Positions 34,274 to 42,580 of a stretch of 64,000 nt of DNA are shown here, one piece after another. The notes below the pieces were generated by a model. The model saw only the letters and a program-made list of their open reading frames with translations. It was not told the origin of the DNA and made no database searches. How positions within the stretch are numbered: position 1 is the stretch's first letter; each line of letters begins with the position of its first letter. The position numbers and the translations under genes were made by a program. Source of the stretch: Pirellulales bacterium (GTDB lineage: Bacteria > Planctomycetota > Planctomycetia > Pirellulales > JAEUIK01); NCBI GenBank assembly GCA_019694435.1, contig JAIBBZ010000031.1, positions 1 to 64,000 of the forward strand, written 5' to 3'.

Positions 34274-36004
34274 ATGAGTCTGGAAAGGCCCGGCATGATG
34301 GTGCGCTGGGTGGTTATTGTGCGCGGCCGGCTTGCCCGGCCTTGCGGGCCAATGCCCGTGGGCAGTTGGCTATTGCTGTTGACGGCCGCGTTATTGCTAT
34401 ACGGGTTCAACCTGAGTGGCGCGCGGGCCTTGACCGAACATGAGATTTACGTCGCCGGAGTCGCCAAACAGATGGACGACTCCGGCGATCTGCTGCTGCC
34501 GCGCGTCGGCGATCAGCTCTGGCTGGAGAAGCCGCCGCTTCCACATTGGCTAGTGATCGCCTGCAACCGTCTGGACGGCTCCTGGGATGAGGCGACGGCG
34601 CGTTGGCCCTCGGTACTTTCTGGCACGGCGGTTGTGCTGCTGATTGCCGGTCTGACGGCGCAATGGTTTGGCCCGACCGCCGGGCTGCTGGCGGGCCTGT
34701 TTCAAGCGTCATGCGTCTACATGATTACCTATGCTCGGCTGGCCGAAGCCGACATGCTGCTCTGCGCGCTGACGACCGGCGCCTTGACCGTGTTTGCACG
34801 ATTGCAGGCAGGGTGGATGCCGCAGCAGCGGCAATTGGGCCGCGGCGGCTGGGTGCTGTTCTGGTGCCTGATCGGTTTGACGAACCTGGTCAAGGGGCCC
34901 CTGTTTGGTGCGGGACTCGTGTTGGGAGTGATCGGCTGTTGGCAGATCACGCGGCGCGATTGGCGGGGCGTTGTGGCCATGTTCTCGCCGTTGGGACTGT
35001 GCCTGGCGGTCGGTCTCGCCGTTGCCTGGCCGCTGTCCGTGGCCTATCGCGAACCGGCCGCATGGGAACTCTGGCGCGATCACCTGCTGGGCCGCGCAGC
35101 TGGGACCGTCGATTTCAATTCGAAGCCCTTCTGGTACTACCTGACTTGCTGGCCGTGGCAGTTGTTGCCGTGGACGCCATTGCTGTTCATCGCGGCGCTG
35201 CCCAGCGCGCGCACCGCGTGGGAGCAAAAAAATTCGCCTGAACGGTTCTTGTGGTGTTGGGCACTGGCGCCGCTGGTGCTGTTGTCGCTCTCGCGCGGCA
35301 AGCATCATCACTACTTGATCTACGCCTTGCCGGCGCTGGCTCCGATCATGGCCCAAGGCGGTCTGCTGCTGGCCGGCTCGATTCGCACGCGCGGGCGGCT
35401 GGCGTTGCACTGGGGCAACCTGTGTATCCGCATCTTTGCACCCGCCGCGGCGATTGCCGCCGCGATCGTAGGTTGGCGCTCGAACACGTTTCGCGGTGAC
35501 TGTGTCGTGATGGGCCTGACGAGCCTGGCGCTGTTCACGGCGGTCGGATGGCTAACGCGAAGGGCCTGGCCTGCCGCGTCGATGGCCGCCACGATCGGCG
35601 GCGTGCTGTGGTTGGAAGTCTATGTGCATGGTTGGGTCATGCCGCGCCGCGATCCGTCGGCGGCCGACCGTCAGTTCCTGCAAGCGGTCGCGAGCGAGGT
35701 CCCGGCCGACGCGCGGTTGGTTGCGTGTGGCGGCGGAGAGATTGCCCGACACATCTTCTACATCGATCGGCACGTCGAGGGGCATTGGGAGCTCGTCCAG
35801 CTCAAGGCCGATCCGCGCAGCGGCGCCCTGTATGTCGTGGCCCGGGGCCGGGACGCCCAGCAGCTAGAGCACTTGGGGCGTGTCGAGCAGTTGTCGCAAA
35901 GTCGCCAGACCCGGCGCGAGACGTCGCCGGAAGATCGCTATACGCTGTTCCGCGTCGATCCGGAGCGGTTGGTCCAGGGCGCTGCGGCTCCGCACCGTGA
36001 ATGA
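34274..36004 (+). CDS. ArnT/PMT-like dolichyl- or undecaprenyl-phosphate sugar transferase
   Basis: A 576-aa integral membrane glycosyltransferase of the GT-C/ArnT (GT83) type. It has about 10-12 hydrophobic helices in the first 430 residues. The first periplasmic loop shows ALTEHEIYVAGVAKQM and WLEKPPLPHW, the region that carries the catalytic acidic residue in ArnT. LSRGKHHHYLIYALPALAP and GLTNLVKGPLFG are typical. The soluble C-terminal domain (about 440-576) ends hydrophilic. Likely transfers a lipid-linked sugar to lipid A or a protein. The upstream EEP gene ends 4 bp away, and lptB is earlier in the same run. Confidence 0.87.
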   Translation: MSLERPGMMVRWVVIVRGRLARPCGPMPVGSWLLLLTAALLLYGFNLSGARALTEHEIYVAGVAKQMDDSGDLLLPRVGDQLWLEKPPLPHWLVIACNRLDGSWDEATARWPSVLSGTAVVLLIAGLTAQWFGPTAGLLAGLFQASCVYMITYARLAEADMLLCALTTGALTVFARLQAGWMPQQRQLGRGGWVLFWCLIGLTNLVKGPLFGAGLVLGVIGCWQITRRDWRGVVAMFSPLGLCLAVGLAVAWPLSVAYREPAAWELWRDHLLGRAAGTVDFNSKPFWYYLTCWPWQLLPWTPLLFIAALPSARTAWEQKNSPERFLWCWALAPLVLLSLSRGKHHHYLIYALPALAPIMAQGGLLLAGSIRTRGRLALHWGNLCIRIFAPAAAIAAAIVGWRSNTFRGDCVVMGLTSLALFTAVGWLTRRAWPAASMAATIGGVLWLEVYVHGWVMPRRDPSAADRQFLQAVASEVPADARLVACGGGEIARHIFYIDRHVEGHWELVQLKADPRSGALYVVARGRDAQQLEHLGRVEQLSQSRQTRRETSPEDRYTLFRVDPERLVQGAAAPHRE

Positions 36005-36049
36005 ATACCGCGTTCGTTGCCCGCAAGCCAGGCCCGCGGCCTGCGGCGT

Positions 36050-36403
36050 TCAGCCGTCTTGAACGACGACCAGCGGCAGCTTTTGGGGGTCCACGAGCAC
36101 GGCGATGCACTGACCGTTCGGCATCTTGCGCGGCGGCACGACGACGGCCGCCCCCAATTCCATCGCATGGGCGCAGGTGTCGATCACGTTGTCGACCGAG
36201 ACGACCAGTTGTACGCTGGGGCGCAATTCACGCACGGCTGGCAGGATCGAACCGTGCAGGTTCTCGGCCGTCTTGGCGTCGAGCCGCCGGATGCCGCCGG
36301 TGACCTCCTGGCCAATCTTCCAATCGAACAGTCGACCGTAAAAATCGGCCGCTGCCTGAGGATCGCGCGAAACGATCTCGAAACCGATCACGCACGCGTT
36401 CAT
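36050..36403 (-). CDS. VOC (glyoxalase/bleomycin-resistance) family protein
   Basis: A 117-aa single VOC fold: CVIGFEIVSRDPQAAADFYGRLFDW at the start (residues 4-28) and CIAVLVDPQKLPLVVVQDG at the end are the paired beta-alpha-beta modules. VOC enzymes bind metal with His/Glu. Here the usual N-terminal His is replaced (GFEIVS), and at most a Glu is left in the visible ligand positions, so the site may be metal-free. Substrate unknown. It is convergent with the ArnT-like gene. Confidence 0.82.
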   Translation of the reverse strand: MNACVIGFEIVSRDPQAAADFYGRLFDWKIGQEVTGGIRRLDAKTAENLHGSILPAVRELRPSVQLVVSVDNVIDTCAHAMELGAAVVVPPRKMPNGQCIAVLVDPQKLPLVVVQDG

Positions 36404-36556
36404 GGCCCGACCAGCCTAAAGGACGGCACAATCGGTCCCGGCACGCAAAGCGGCCCGTCCGATTGAACCCAACCGTCAAGACTCGGAGCAGAATTAGAAT
36501 GCCCGTTTTGCTCCGTAGCTCTTAATCCTAGTCCGCCATTCCGTTCCCCGCCATTC

Positions 36557-37837
36557 ATGAAGTCTAAAGTTCGCTTAAGTTCCAAGTTGAGCGGTAGTTC
36601 GGGAGTTCATGTATCGACCGATGGGGCCGATCGTGTCATCCGGCTGAAGTCCAGCAGCCTCGGTCCGCGCCTGGGAATCGCCAGCTTTATGGCCTTTTGG
36701 CTCGCCGGATGGACTGCCGGCTGCGTGGCCATCGCCAACAAGCTCTTCCATGAGCCGACCCTTGAAAACGGCATGTTCGCCACGCCGTTCTTCATCGGGT
36801 GGCTGTTCGGCGCGCTGGTCTTGCTGACCACGATTTTCGACCGCCAGGAATTGCGTCTGTCGCCCGATGCGGTTGCGCTGGTATGGCGCACCTACACCGG
36901 ACGTCAGGTGCAACGCGTGCCGCTGGCGGAGATTCGATCGGTCGATATCGACGTGACCGGCACCGAGCACTCCTCGGGCGGGGTGAACCGTCGGGTGCGC
37001 ATCGAAACGCTAGGCAAACCGCTGACCTTTGGCGGCTCGTTGAGCGTGAGCGATTGCGACGCGGTGATTCGCGAGATCGTGCGATATGTCGAGGCCCACT
37101 GCCCGAGCAGCTTGCGCCGCGACGAACCGCACGGATCAAGCACAGCCGCCGAGACGGCGTCAGGCGCAGAGGCCGCCGAGCTCCTGGCTCCGCGCGCTGC
37201 CGGCTTCGTTCAGCGCCAGGCCGTCCATCGCGGCCCTCGAAGCTCCGCCGAACTCGAACTCACCGATCTGTCCAGCCGGGTCGAGCCGCCGCCCGACACG
37301 CCCTGGCGCTGCGACCAGGACGTCGACGGCGTCAGTTTTCGCTGGCGCGGGCGATTTCAGTTGGGCGCGCTGGTCGCCGTGCTGTTTCTGAACGGCTTCT
37401 GGAACTCGATCGTTGGCATCTTTCTGATGCAGGCCATCAAGCAAGGCGAGATCGGCCTGCACCTGTTCTTGATTCCCTTCGAGCTGATCGGCCTGCTGCT
37501 GCTGGCCGGCATTCCGGCGCTGATCACCATGCCGCTGTGGCGGCGGCGCTGGACCTGTTCGCGACATGCCCTGGATTGCTATGCCGGCGTGCTCGGCATC
37601 GGGCCGCGCCGCCATTACGACATCGTCGGTGTCGAACGGATTTCGTTGTTCGATCGGCGCAACGACAAGTACTGGCACGGCGGCAAGGTCGGGTCCGATG
37701 CCGAGGGCAAGGACTACGACGTGTTGCTGCACGATGCCGGTGAAACTGGCCAGATTCGTCTGGGGCCGCTCACCGAGGCCGAGGCCCGTTGGGTGGCGGC
37801 GACCATCCGCGCCAATTGCCCGGCCTGGTTTCGCTGA
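36557..37837 (+). CDS. Hypothetical membrane protein with four predicted helices
   Basis: A 426-aa protein with two hydrophobic pairs: about residues 38-62 (SFMAFWLAGWTAGCVAIA) with 72-92, and about 275-297 (LGALVAVLFLNGFWNSIVG) with 305-333. After each pair comes a similar soluble module (LRLSPDAVALVWRTYTG, and CSRHALDCYAGVLGI), both PH-like in appearance and with a Arg-rich strand. The protein therefore seems to be an internal duplication of membrane pair plus soluble module. I do not recognise a named family. It is a single gene flanked by non-related genes. Confidence 0.65.
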   Translation: MKSKVRLSSKLSGSSGVHVSTDGADRVIRLKSSSLGPRLGIASFMAFWLAGWTAGCVAIANKLFHEPTLENGMFATPFFIGWLFGALVLLTTIFDRQELRLSPDAVALVWRTYTGRQVQRVPLAEIRSVDIDVTGTEHSSGGVNRRVRIETLGKPLTFGGSLSVSDCDAVIREIVRYVEAHCPSSLRRDEPHGSSTAAETASGAEAAELLAPRAAGFVQRQAVHRGPRSSAELELTDLSSRVEPPPDTPWRCDQDVDGVSFRWRGRFQLGALVAVLFLNGFWNSIVGIFLMQAIKQGEIGLHLFLIPFELIGLLLLAGIPALITMPLWRRRWTCSRHALDCYAGVLGIGPRRHYDIVGVERISLFDRRNDKYWHGGKVGSDAEGKDYDVLLHDAGETGQIRLGPLTEAEARWVAATIRANCPAWFR

Positions 37838-37848
37838 GCGCGGGCGGC

Positions 37849-38598
37849 TTACTTGACGCCCATCAGCTCTTTGACCTTGGGTTCGATCGCCTCGGCCCAA
37901 ATGCGATAGCCTTCGGGGCTGAGGTGCAGGTAGTCGGGCATGATGTCCTTGGGCAGCGAGCCATCGGCCGCGAGGAATTTGTCGCCGATGTTGAGATAGT
38001 GCACCATCTCGCCGTCGGCCACTTCCGAGGCCAGGCGGCTGGCCTCGGCGTTCTTTTCGCGCTGCGGGTTTGGCATCGGTCCGCGCGGAAAGATGGCCAG
38101 CAGCAGCACCTTCGTCTCCGGCAGCCGCTTGCGCAGCTCGGCAACAATGGCCTTGATGCCGTCGGCGATCTCGACGCCCGTGTTGTCGTTGCCGTTGGAG
38201 TTGTTGGTGCCAATCATCAGCACGACGAGCTTCGGCTTCAGGCCGTCGATGTTGCCGTGTTGCAGCCGGTAGAGCACGTGCTGCGTGCGATCGCCGCCGA
38301 TGCCCAGGTTCAGCGGGTGATAGGCCTCGAAGTGTTTCTTCCAGATCGCGTTGTCGTTCCAGCCCTGGGTGATCGAGTCGCCGAGGAACACCAGGTCGTA
38401 GTTGCCGGCCTTGGCCCGTTCGTTGAGCTCGGCGAATCGCTGCTTCCAGCCCTCGTCGGTCCGGGGCGCAGGCGTGTCGGCGTCGTGTGCGAGGGCCGGC
38501 GCAGGCGTGCAAACCGCCAGGGGCACGATCGCCACGACCGTCGCCGTCGCTAAGAACCGCAGAAACGTTCGCCGACACAATTTCGCTAGATCAAGCAT
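37849..38598 (-). CDS. Secreted SGNH/GDSL hydrolase
   Basis: A 249-aa esterase/lipase-type hydrolase with a signal peptide (FLRFLATATVVAIVPLAVC). Block I is VFLGDSITQGW (catalytic Ser), block II has LGIGGDRTQHVLYRL (Gly), block III is MIGTNNSN (Asn) and block V is DYLHLSPEGYRIW (Asp and His). It resembles platelet-activating-factor acetylhydrolase-like GDSL proteins of planctomycetes and may deacetylate glycans or lipids. The start is supported by GGAG 8 nt upstream. It is transcribed divergently from pfk. Confidence 0.9.
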   Translation of the reverse strand: MLDLAKLCRRTFLRFLATATVVAIVPLAVCTPAPALAHDADTPAPRTDEGWKQRFAELNERAKAGNYDLVFLGDSITQGWNDNAIWKKHFEAYHPLNLGIGGDRTQHVLYRLQHGNIDGLKPKLVVLMIGTNNSNGNDNTGVEIADGIKAIVAELRKRLPETKVLLLAIFPRGPMPNPQREKNAEASRLASEVADGEMVHYLNIGDKFLAADGSLPKDIMPDYLHLSPEGYRIWAEAIEPKVKELMGVK

Positions 38599-38781
38599 GG
38601 GGGCAACTCCGGGAAATGCGTGAATGGGCCACAGCTTAGAGTGGCGGCCGCGCGGCTGCAAATCGGCGGGCGCGGCCGCCGCGCCTGACCTATAGATGAT
38701 TGCGGGTCGAGGCCGAGAACCGGGCCGCGACGCGGCCACTCGCCCGCGCGAACACCAGTTTGGCTGGGAGCTCACGAGCCC

Positions 38782-39942
38782 ATGACGGCGATCAACAAGC
38801 GGATCGGCATTCTCACCAGCGGCGGCGATTGTCCGGGACTGAACGCCGTGATTCGCGGCGCCGTGAAGACGGCCAACTACCTGGGCTACGACTGCATCGG
38901 CTTCATCAAGGGGTACGAAGGGCTCGTCGAGCCGGTCACGTACATCCCGTTGAACCAGAAGAATACGACGGGCATTCTCAACCAAGGTGGCACGATCCTC
39001 GGTTCGACCAACAAGGGACGCTTCGTGGCCCGGGCCGGCGTGGCCGATCGCCTGGAAATCGAAGGCGATATGCTGCGGGCCGCCAAGACCACGGTCGAGC
39101 AACTGGGGCTCTCCGGCCTGATCTGCGTGGGCGGCGATGGTTCGCTCGCGATCGCCTTGCAGTTCCACGAATATGGAATGCCGGTCGTCGGTGTGCCCAA
39201 GACGATCGACAACGATCTGCAATGCACGGCGTTCACCTTCGGATTCGACAGCGCGATCGCATGCGCGACCGACGCCCTCGACCGCCTGCACACGACAGCT
39301 GCCTCGCACGAACGGATTATGGTCATGGAGGTGATGGGGCGCCACGCGGGCTGGATTGCCCTGCACGCGGGCATCGCGGGCGGCGCCGACGTGATCCTAA
39401 TTCCTGAGATCGGTTGGAACTACGAAAACGTCTGCCAGAAGATTCTGGAGCGCGAAACACAAGGCAAGCGGTTCACGCTGATCGTGGTCGCCGAGGGCGC
39501 GCTGTTGCCCGACGGTGGTTTGATTGCCCGCAGCGCCGGCACCGGACAGGTGCGCCTCGGCGGCGTGGGCAATCACGTGGCGGCCGAAATCGAACGGCGG
39601 CTGCAACGCGAGACGCGCTGCGTGGTGCTGGGCCATCTGCAGCGCGGTGGGCCGCCGACTACGTTCGACCGCGTGCTGGCCACCCAGTTCGGCGCACATG
39701 CGGTACGCCTGATCGACCAGCAGCGATTCGGCGAAATGGTCTGCTTTCAGCCGCCGAATATCGAGAGCGTCGCCATTGCCGATGCCGTCAGCAAACTCTC
39801 GCAGGTCGATCCATCGAGTTCGGCAGTGCAGGCGGCGCGGGCCCTGGGCATCAGCTTTGGCGACCAGGCCTCGGCTTGCAATCCGTTCATCATTCCGACG
39901 CGTACCGCGAGCGTGAACGAGTTCGCCGAGGCGACCCACTGA
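38782..39942 (+). CDS. 6-phosphofructokinase
   Basis: A 386-aa enzyme phosphorylating fructose 6-phosphate. It shows the nucleotide loop ILTSGGDCPGLNAVIRG, CVGGDGS (117-121) and the catalytic loop VPKTIDNDL (TIDND 141-145), then VMEVMGRHAGWIA and QRGGPPTTFDR. Gly120 in GGDGS indicates ATP as phosphoryl donor, since PPi enzymes have Asp there. Lys140 in PKTIDND is instead typical of PPi and atypical ATP-PFKs. This mixed signature places it in the 'long' atypical ATP clade. It has 66 residues more than E. coli PfkA. GGGAG lies 10 nt before the ATG. Confidence 0.93.
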   Translation: MTAINKRIGILTSGGDCPGLNAVIRGAVKTANYLGYDCIGFIKGYEGLVEPVTYIPLNQKNTTGILNQGGTILGSTNKGRFVARAGVADRLEIEGDMLRAAKTTVEQLGLSGLICVGGDGSLAIALQFHEYGMPVVGVPKTIDNDLQCTAFTFGFDSAIACATDALDRLHTTAASHERIMVMEVMGRHAGWIALHAGIAGGADVILIPEIGWNYENVCQKILERETQGKRFTLIVVAEGALLPDGGLIARSAGTGQVRLGGVGNHVAAEIERRLQRETRCVVLGHLQRGGPPTTFDRVLATQFGAHAVRLIDQQRFGEMVCFQPPNIESVAIADAVSKLSQVDPSSSAVQAARALGISFGDQASACNPFIIPTRTASVNEFAEATH

Positions 39943-40055
39943 TCTTCGGCGAGTCTTGCCGGGGTTTGCCACGCGCCCGGCGCCCAGCATAGGCTGACGA
40001 TAACGGGCCGCGCGGTTTCGGCCCGAACCGAGCGGCAGCAGGGCGCGCGGGCGGC

Positions 40056-41252
40056 ATGTTCCTGTTCTTTCCGTACAACACCGACGCGCCGGTCTATTCG
40101 TTTCCGTACGCGACGGTCGGCCTGATCGTCCTCAACACGGCCATTCATCTGCTGTGCTTCGGTCTGGCCTATCATCAGGCCGACGCCGAGGCCGCGTTGT
40201 TTGCCGAAACTCTGCTGCCGTGGACCTTGCAATGGGGCGACGGTTTGCACCCCGTGCAGTGGCTGACGTCCAACTTCGTGCACGGGGGTTGGGCTCACCT
40301 GATCGGCAACATGGTGTTCCTCTGGCCATTCGGGCTGATCGTCGAAGGCAAGCTGGGCTGGTGGAGGTTCCTGCTCGTCTACCTGCTGTTGGGCGTCGCG
40401 CAAAGCGGCATCGAGCAGTCGATCATGCTGGCGGCACCGGGCGGAAACTCGTTCGGCGCCTCGGCCATCATTTTCGGACTCGTTGCCATGGCGTTGGTCT
40501 GGGCGCCCAAGAACGACCTGTACTGCTTCTTGTTCGTGTTCCTGTTCTTCCGCCCGATCATCCAGACGGTCGAAGTGCAGGTCTGGGTATTTGCCCTGGG
40601 CATGGCGGGGTATGAATTCGCGTTTGCCGCGCTGGCCGGGTTCGGCATGGAGACGCCGGTGTTGCACTTGATGGGCTTTGGGCTGGGGCTCCCGGTGGCC
40701 ATCATCATGTTGCGACTGAAACTCGTCGATTGCGAGGGCTGGGACGTGTTCACCGTCTGGCAGGGCAAGACCGGCGTGTTCGCCGATCAGCCGCGGCCTG
40801 AGGCCAAGCCGGTCGACGAGCGCAAGTTGGCCGAGGCCCGGCAAGAGACGCAGAACAAGATCGACAGCTTGATGGCCCAATCGCAGCCGCGCCTGGCGCT
40901 GGCCGTGCATCGCAAGGCCGAGAAGACCTTGCCCGACTGGCAACTGCCCGAACCGAGCCATCGCGCACTTGCGGCCGGACTCGAGCAACAGCAGGCCTAC
41001 GACGAGTTCGTCGCCTTGGCGGTCGACTATCTACGGCTCTATCCCGACAAACAGGTGCGGATGCGGCTCAAGCTGGCCCAGGTGTTGATTTATCGCCTGC
41101 AGCGCCCCGGGCAGGCCCTGGTCGTGCTGCAGAAGCTGCCGGCCGAGGGCCTGCCGCCGGACTTCGAGAAAATCCGTCGTGGATTGATCAAGACAGCCAA
41201 TCACCAGCGGGCAACCGGCGAGCACCTGGAGCTCGCGCCGCACGACTGGTAG
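40056..41252 (+). CDS. Rhomboid family intramembrane serine protease with C-terminal helical domain
   Basis: A 398-aa protein. The six-helix rhomboid core covers residues about 15-222: HGGWAHLIGNMVFLW (76-90) supplies the oxyanion His/Asn, GASA at 134-137 holds the nucleophile Ser136, and LHLMGFGLG holds His204. The soluble C-terminal half (230-398) is helical and TPR-like, with repeated Ala/Leu patterns (QQQAYDEFVALAVDYLRLY, LAQVLIYRLQRPGQALVVL). Such proteins may use the repeat domain to recruit substrates. A bidirectional terminator follows. Confidence 0.9.
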   Translation: MFLFFPYNTDAPVYSFPYATVGLIVLNTAIHLLCFGLAYHQADAEAALFAETLLPWTLQWGDGLHPVQWLTSNFVHGGWAHLIGNMVFLWPFGLIVEGKLGWWRFLLVYLLLGVAQSGIEQSIMLAAPGGNSFGASAIIFGLVAMALVWAPKNDLYCFLFVFLFFRPIIQTVEVQVWVFALGMAGYEFAFAALAGFGMETPVLHLMGFGLGLPVAIIMLRLKLVDCEGWDVFTVWQGKTGVFADQPRPEAKPVDERKLAEARQETQNKIDSLMAQSQPRLALAVHRKAEKTLPDWQLPEPSHRALAAGLEQQQAYDEFVALAVDYLRLYPDKQVRMRLKLAQVLIYRLQRPGQALVVLQKLPAEGLPPDFEKIRRGLIKTANHQRATGEHLELAPHDW

Positions 41253-41289
41253 CGGCGCTGCCCGTGAGTCGCTGCCGAAGACAAAAACC

Positions 41290-41334
41290 GCGGCCAGGAG
41301 TCGCTGTCGCGCGTTCCTGGCCGCAGTTTGTTTT
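41290..41334. terminator. Bidirectional intrinsic terminator
   Basis: GCGGCCAGGA (41290-41299) pairs with TCCTGGCCGC (41315-41324). The plus side continues AGTTTGTTTT; the minus side continues GGTTTTTGTCTT. It therefore serves both the rhomboid gene and the converging oxidoreductase operon. Confidence 0.8.
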
Positions 41335-41351
41335 GCGATTGGCAGGCGGCG

Positions 41352-41588
41352 TCAGATGACCTGTTGAAAGCAGCCCCGGCCGGCCTGGCAATTCGGCCGA
41401 TCAACCAACTGATCATCGGGGCCCAGGACGTTTTGCGTGCGATTGCACCAGCAATAGCCGTCGCCCATCGAGCCTTCCTGAGTCGGGTCGACCAGCCCGG
41501 TGACGTACATCCCCTTGGAGCGGAGATGCAGGCAGGCGGGTCCACGAACCTCGGCCCCATCGGCATCGACCTGTTTGCGGTAGACCAT
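41352..41588 (-). CDS. Small cysteine-rich protein at the end of the oxidoreductase operon
   Basis: A 78-aa cytoplasmic-type protein with five cysteines (about residues 19, 46, 48, 67 and 73) in the pattern GPACLHL, GYCWCNRTQ, PNCQAGRGCF. The arrangement suggests a metal or Fe-S site. It begins just 2 bp after the FAD-subunit stop, so it is the fourth gene of the operon, and it ends before a bidirectional terminator. The PaoD/XdhC-type maturation gene that normally accompanies this enzyme class is absent here. I do not recognise the family; a role tied to this oxidoreductase is inferred from position only. Confidence 0.7.
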   Translation of the reverse strand: MVYRKQVDADGAEVRGPACLHLRSKGMYVTGLVDPTQEGSMGDGYCWCNRTQNVLGPDDQLVDRPNCQAGRGCFQQVI

Positions 41589-41590
41589 GG

Positions 41591-42580
41591 TCAGAATCCT
41601 CCCGTTTGCAGGCCGAAGGCCAGAAGCGCGGCACGTTCGACGGCCACGCGCGCGAGTTGCACCTTGTAACGATTCCCCGGCAGCGGCGTCGCCTCGCGCA
41701 CGGCAGCCTCGCCGGCAGCGGCGGCCGCTTCGCGCGACGCCAACTGGCCCAGCAGAACATTCGCCGCCAGGCTCGAAACCCACGGCACCGGCGCGACCTG
41801 TCCGAGCACCACGCGGGCCGCGATGATCCGCCCGGCTTTGAGTTGGACGGCGGCCGCGGCCGAGGCCAGCGGATAGTCGGGCCCGGCGCCCTGACGCACC
41901 TCGTAGGTCGCGTTCGCCGGCACGACATCGCGCGGGATCGTGATGTGGGTCAGGACTTGATTGGGCAGCAGCACCGTTTCACGCTGCTGCTCGTCGCGCG
42001 GCGTGCGATACAGCGCGTCGAGTGGGAACTGCGCTTCATCTTCGGGCCCTGGCCCGACGACGCGTACCTTGGCGCCCAGGGCCATCAAGGCTGGGGCCAA
42101 GCGCGAGCCTGCACAGAACTTCGCGGGTCCAGCGTTGCCAAAAATCGCGTGATACCGGTGATCGCCTTCGGCCACGAGCCGGCCGTTCTGGGCGAGATAG
42201 CCGTGACCATTGCGGAAGTACCAGCACCGCGGACGCTGGCAAAGCTCGCCGCCGAGCGTCCCTTGGGCTTGCAACTGGAGGCTGCTGATCCCGCGGATGG
42301 CCTGTTTGATCGAGGGGAAATCGTCGAGGTCCGGGCTGTCGAGCAGATCGCTGAGCGAGGTCGTAGCCCCGATCCGCACCGATTGCGAGTCGGCCTCGAC
42401 GCCGCGCAGGCTCGGCACGTCCATGATGTTCACGACCCGGCTGGGCGTGACCACCATCTTGTACATCAGACCGACCAGGTCGGTGCCGCCGGCGAGGATT
42501 TCGCTTTCACCCCAGCGGGATGAAAGCAATCCGGCGATCTCGCTTTCGCGGCGCGGAGCCGCGTATTCAAAGGCTTTCAT
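41591..42580 (-). CDS. FAD-binding subunit of xanthine-oxidase-family oxidoreductase (PaoB-like)
   Basis: A 329-aa medium subunit. The flavin pyrophosphate motif is ILAGGTDLVGLMYK (AGGTDL 30-35); the second is TLGGELCQRPRCWYFRNG. The cysteines C114, C119 and C156 correspond to the insertion that holds a [4Fe-4S] cluster in PaoB/YagS, although one ligand cannot be placed. The C-terminal CO-dehydrogenase flavoprotein domain (VPWVSSLAANVLLGQ) is present. The ATG shares an A with the stop of the large-subunit gene, so translation is coupled. It would pass electrons from the small subunit's cluster to an acceptor. Confidence 0.9.
   Translation of the reverse strand: MKAFEYAAPRRESEIAGLLSSRWGESEILAGGTDLVGLMYKMVVTPSRVVNIMDVPSLRGVEADSQSVRIGATTSLSDLLDSPDLDDFPSIKQAIRGISSLQLQAQGTLGGELCQRPRCWYFRNGHGYLAQNGRLVAEGDHRYHAIFGNAGPAKFCAGSRLAPALMALGAKVRVVGPGPEDEAQFPLDALYRTPRDEQQRETVLLPNQVLTHITIPRDVVPANATYEVRQGAGPDYPLASAAAAVQLKAGRIIAARVVLGQVAPVPWVSSLAANVLLGQLASREAAAAAGEAAVREATPLPGNRYKVQLARVAVERAALLAFGLQTGGF

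Noticed and set aside
38782-39942. Pyrophosphate-dependent phosphofructokinase
   Set aside because: Gly120 in GGDGS, in place of Asp, indicates ATP as donor; kept as an atypical ATP enzyme.
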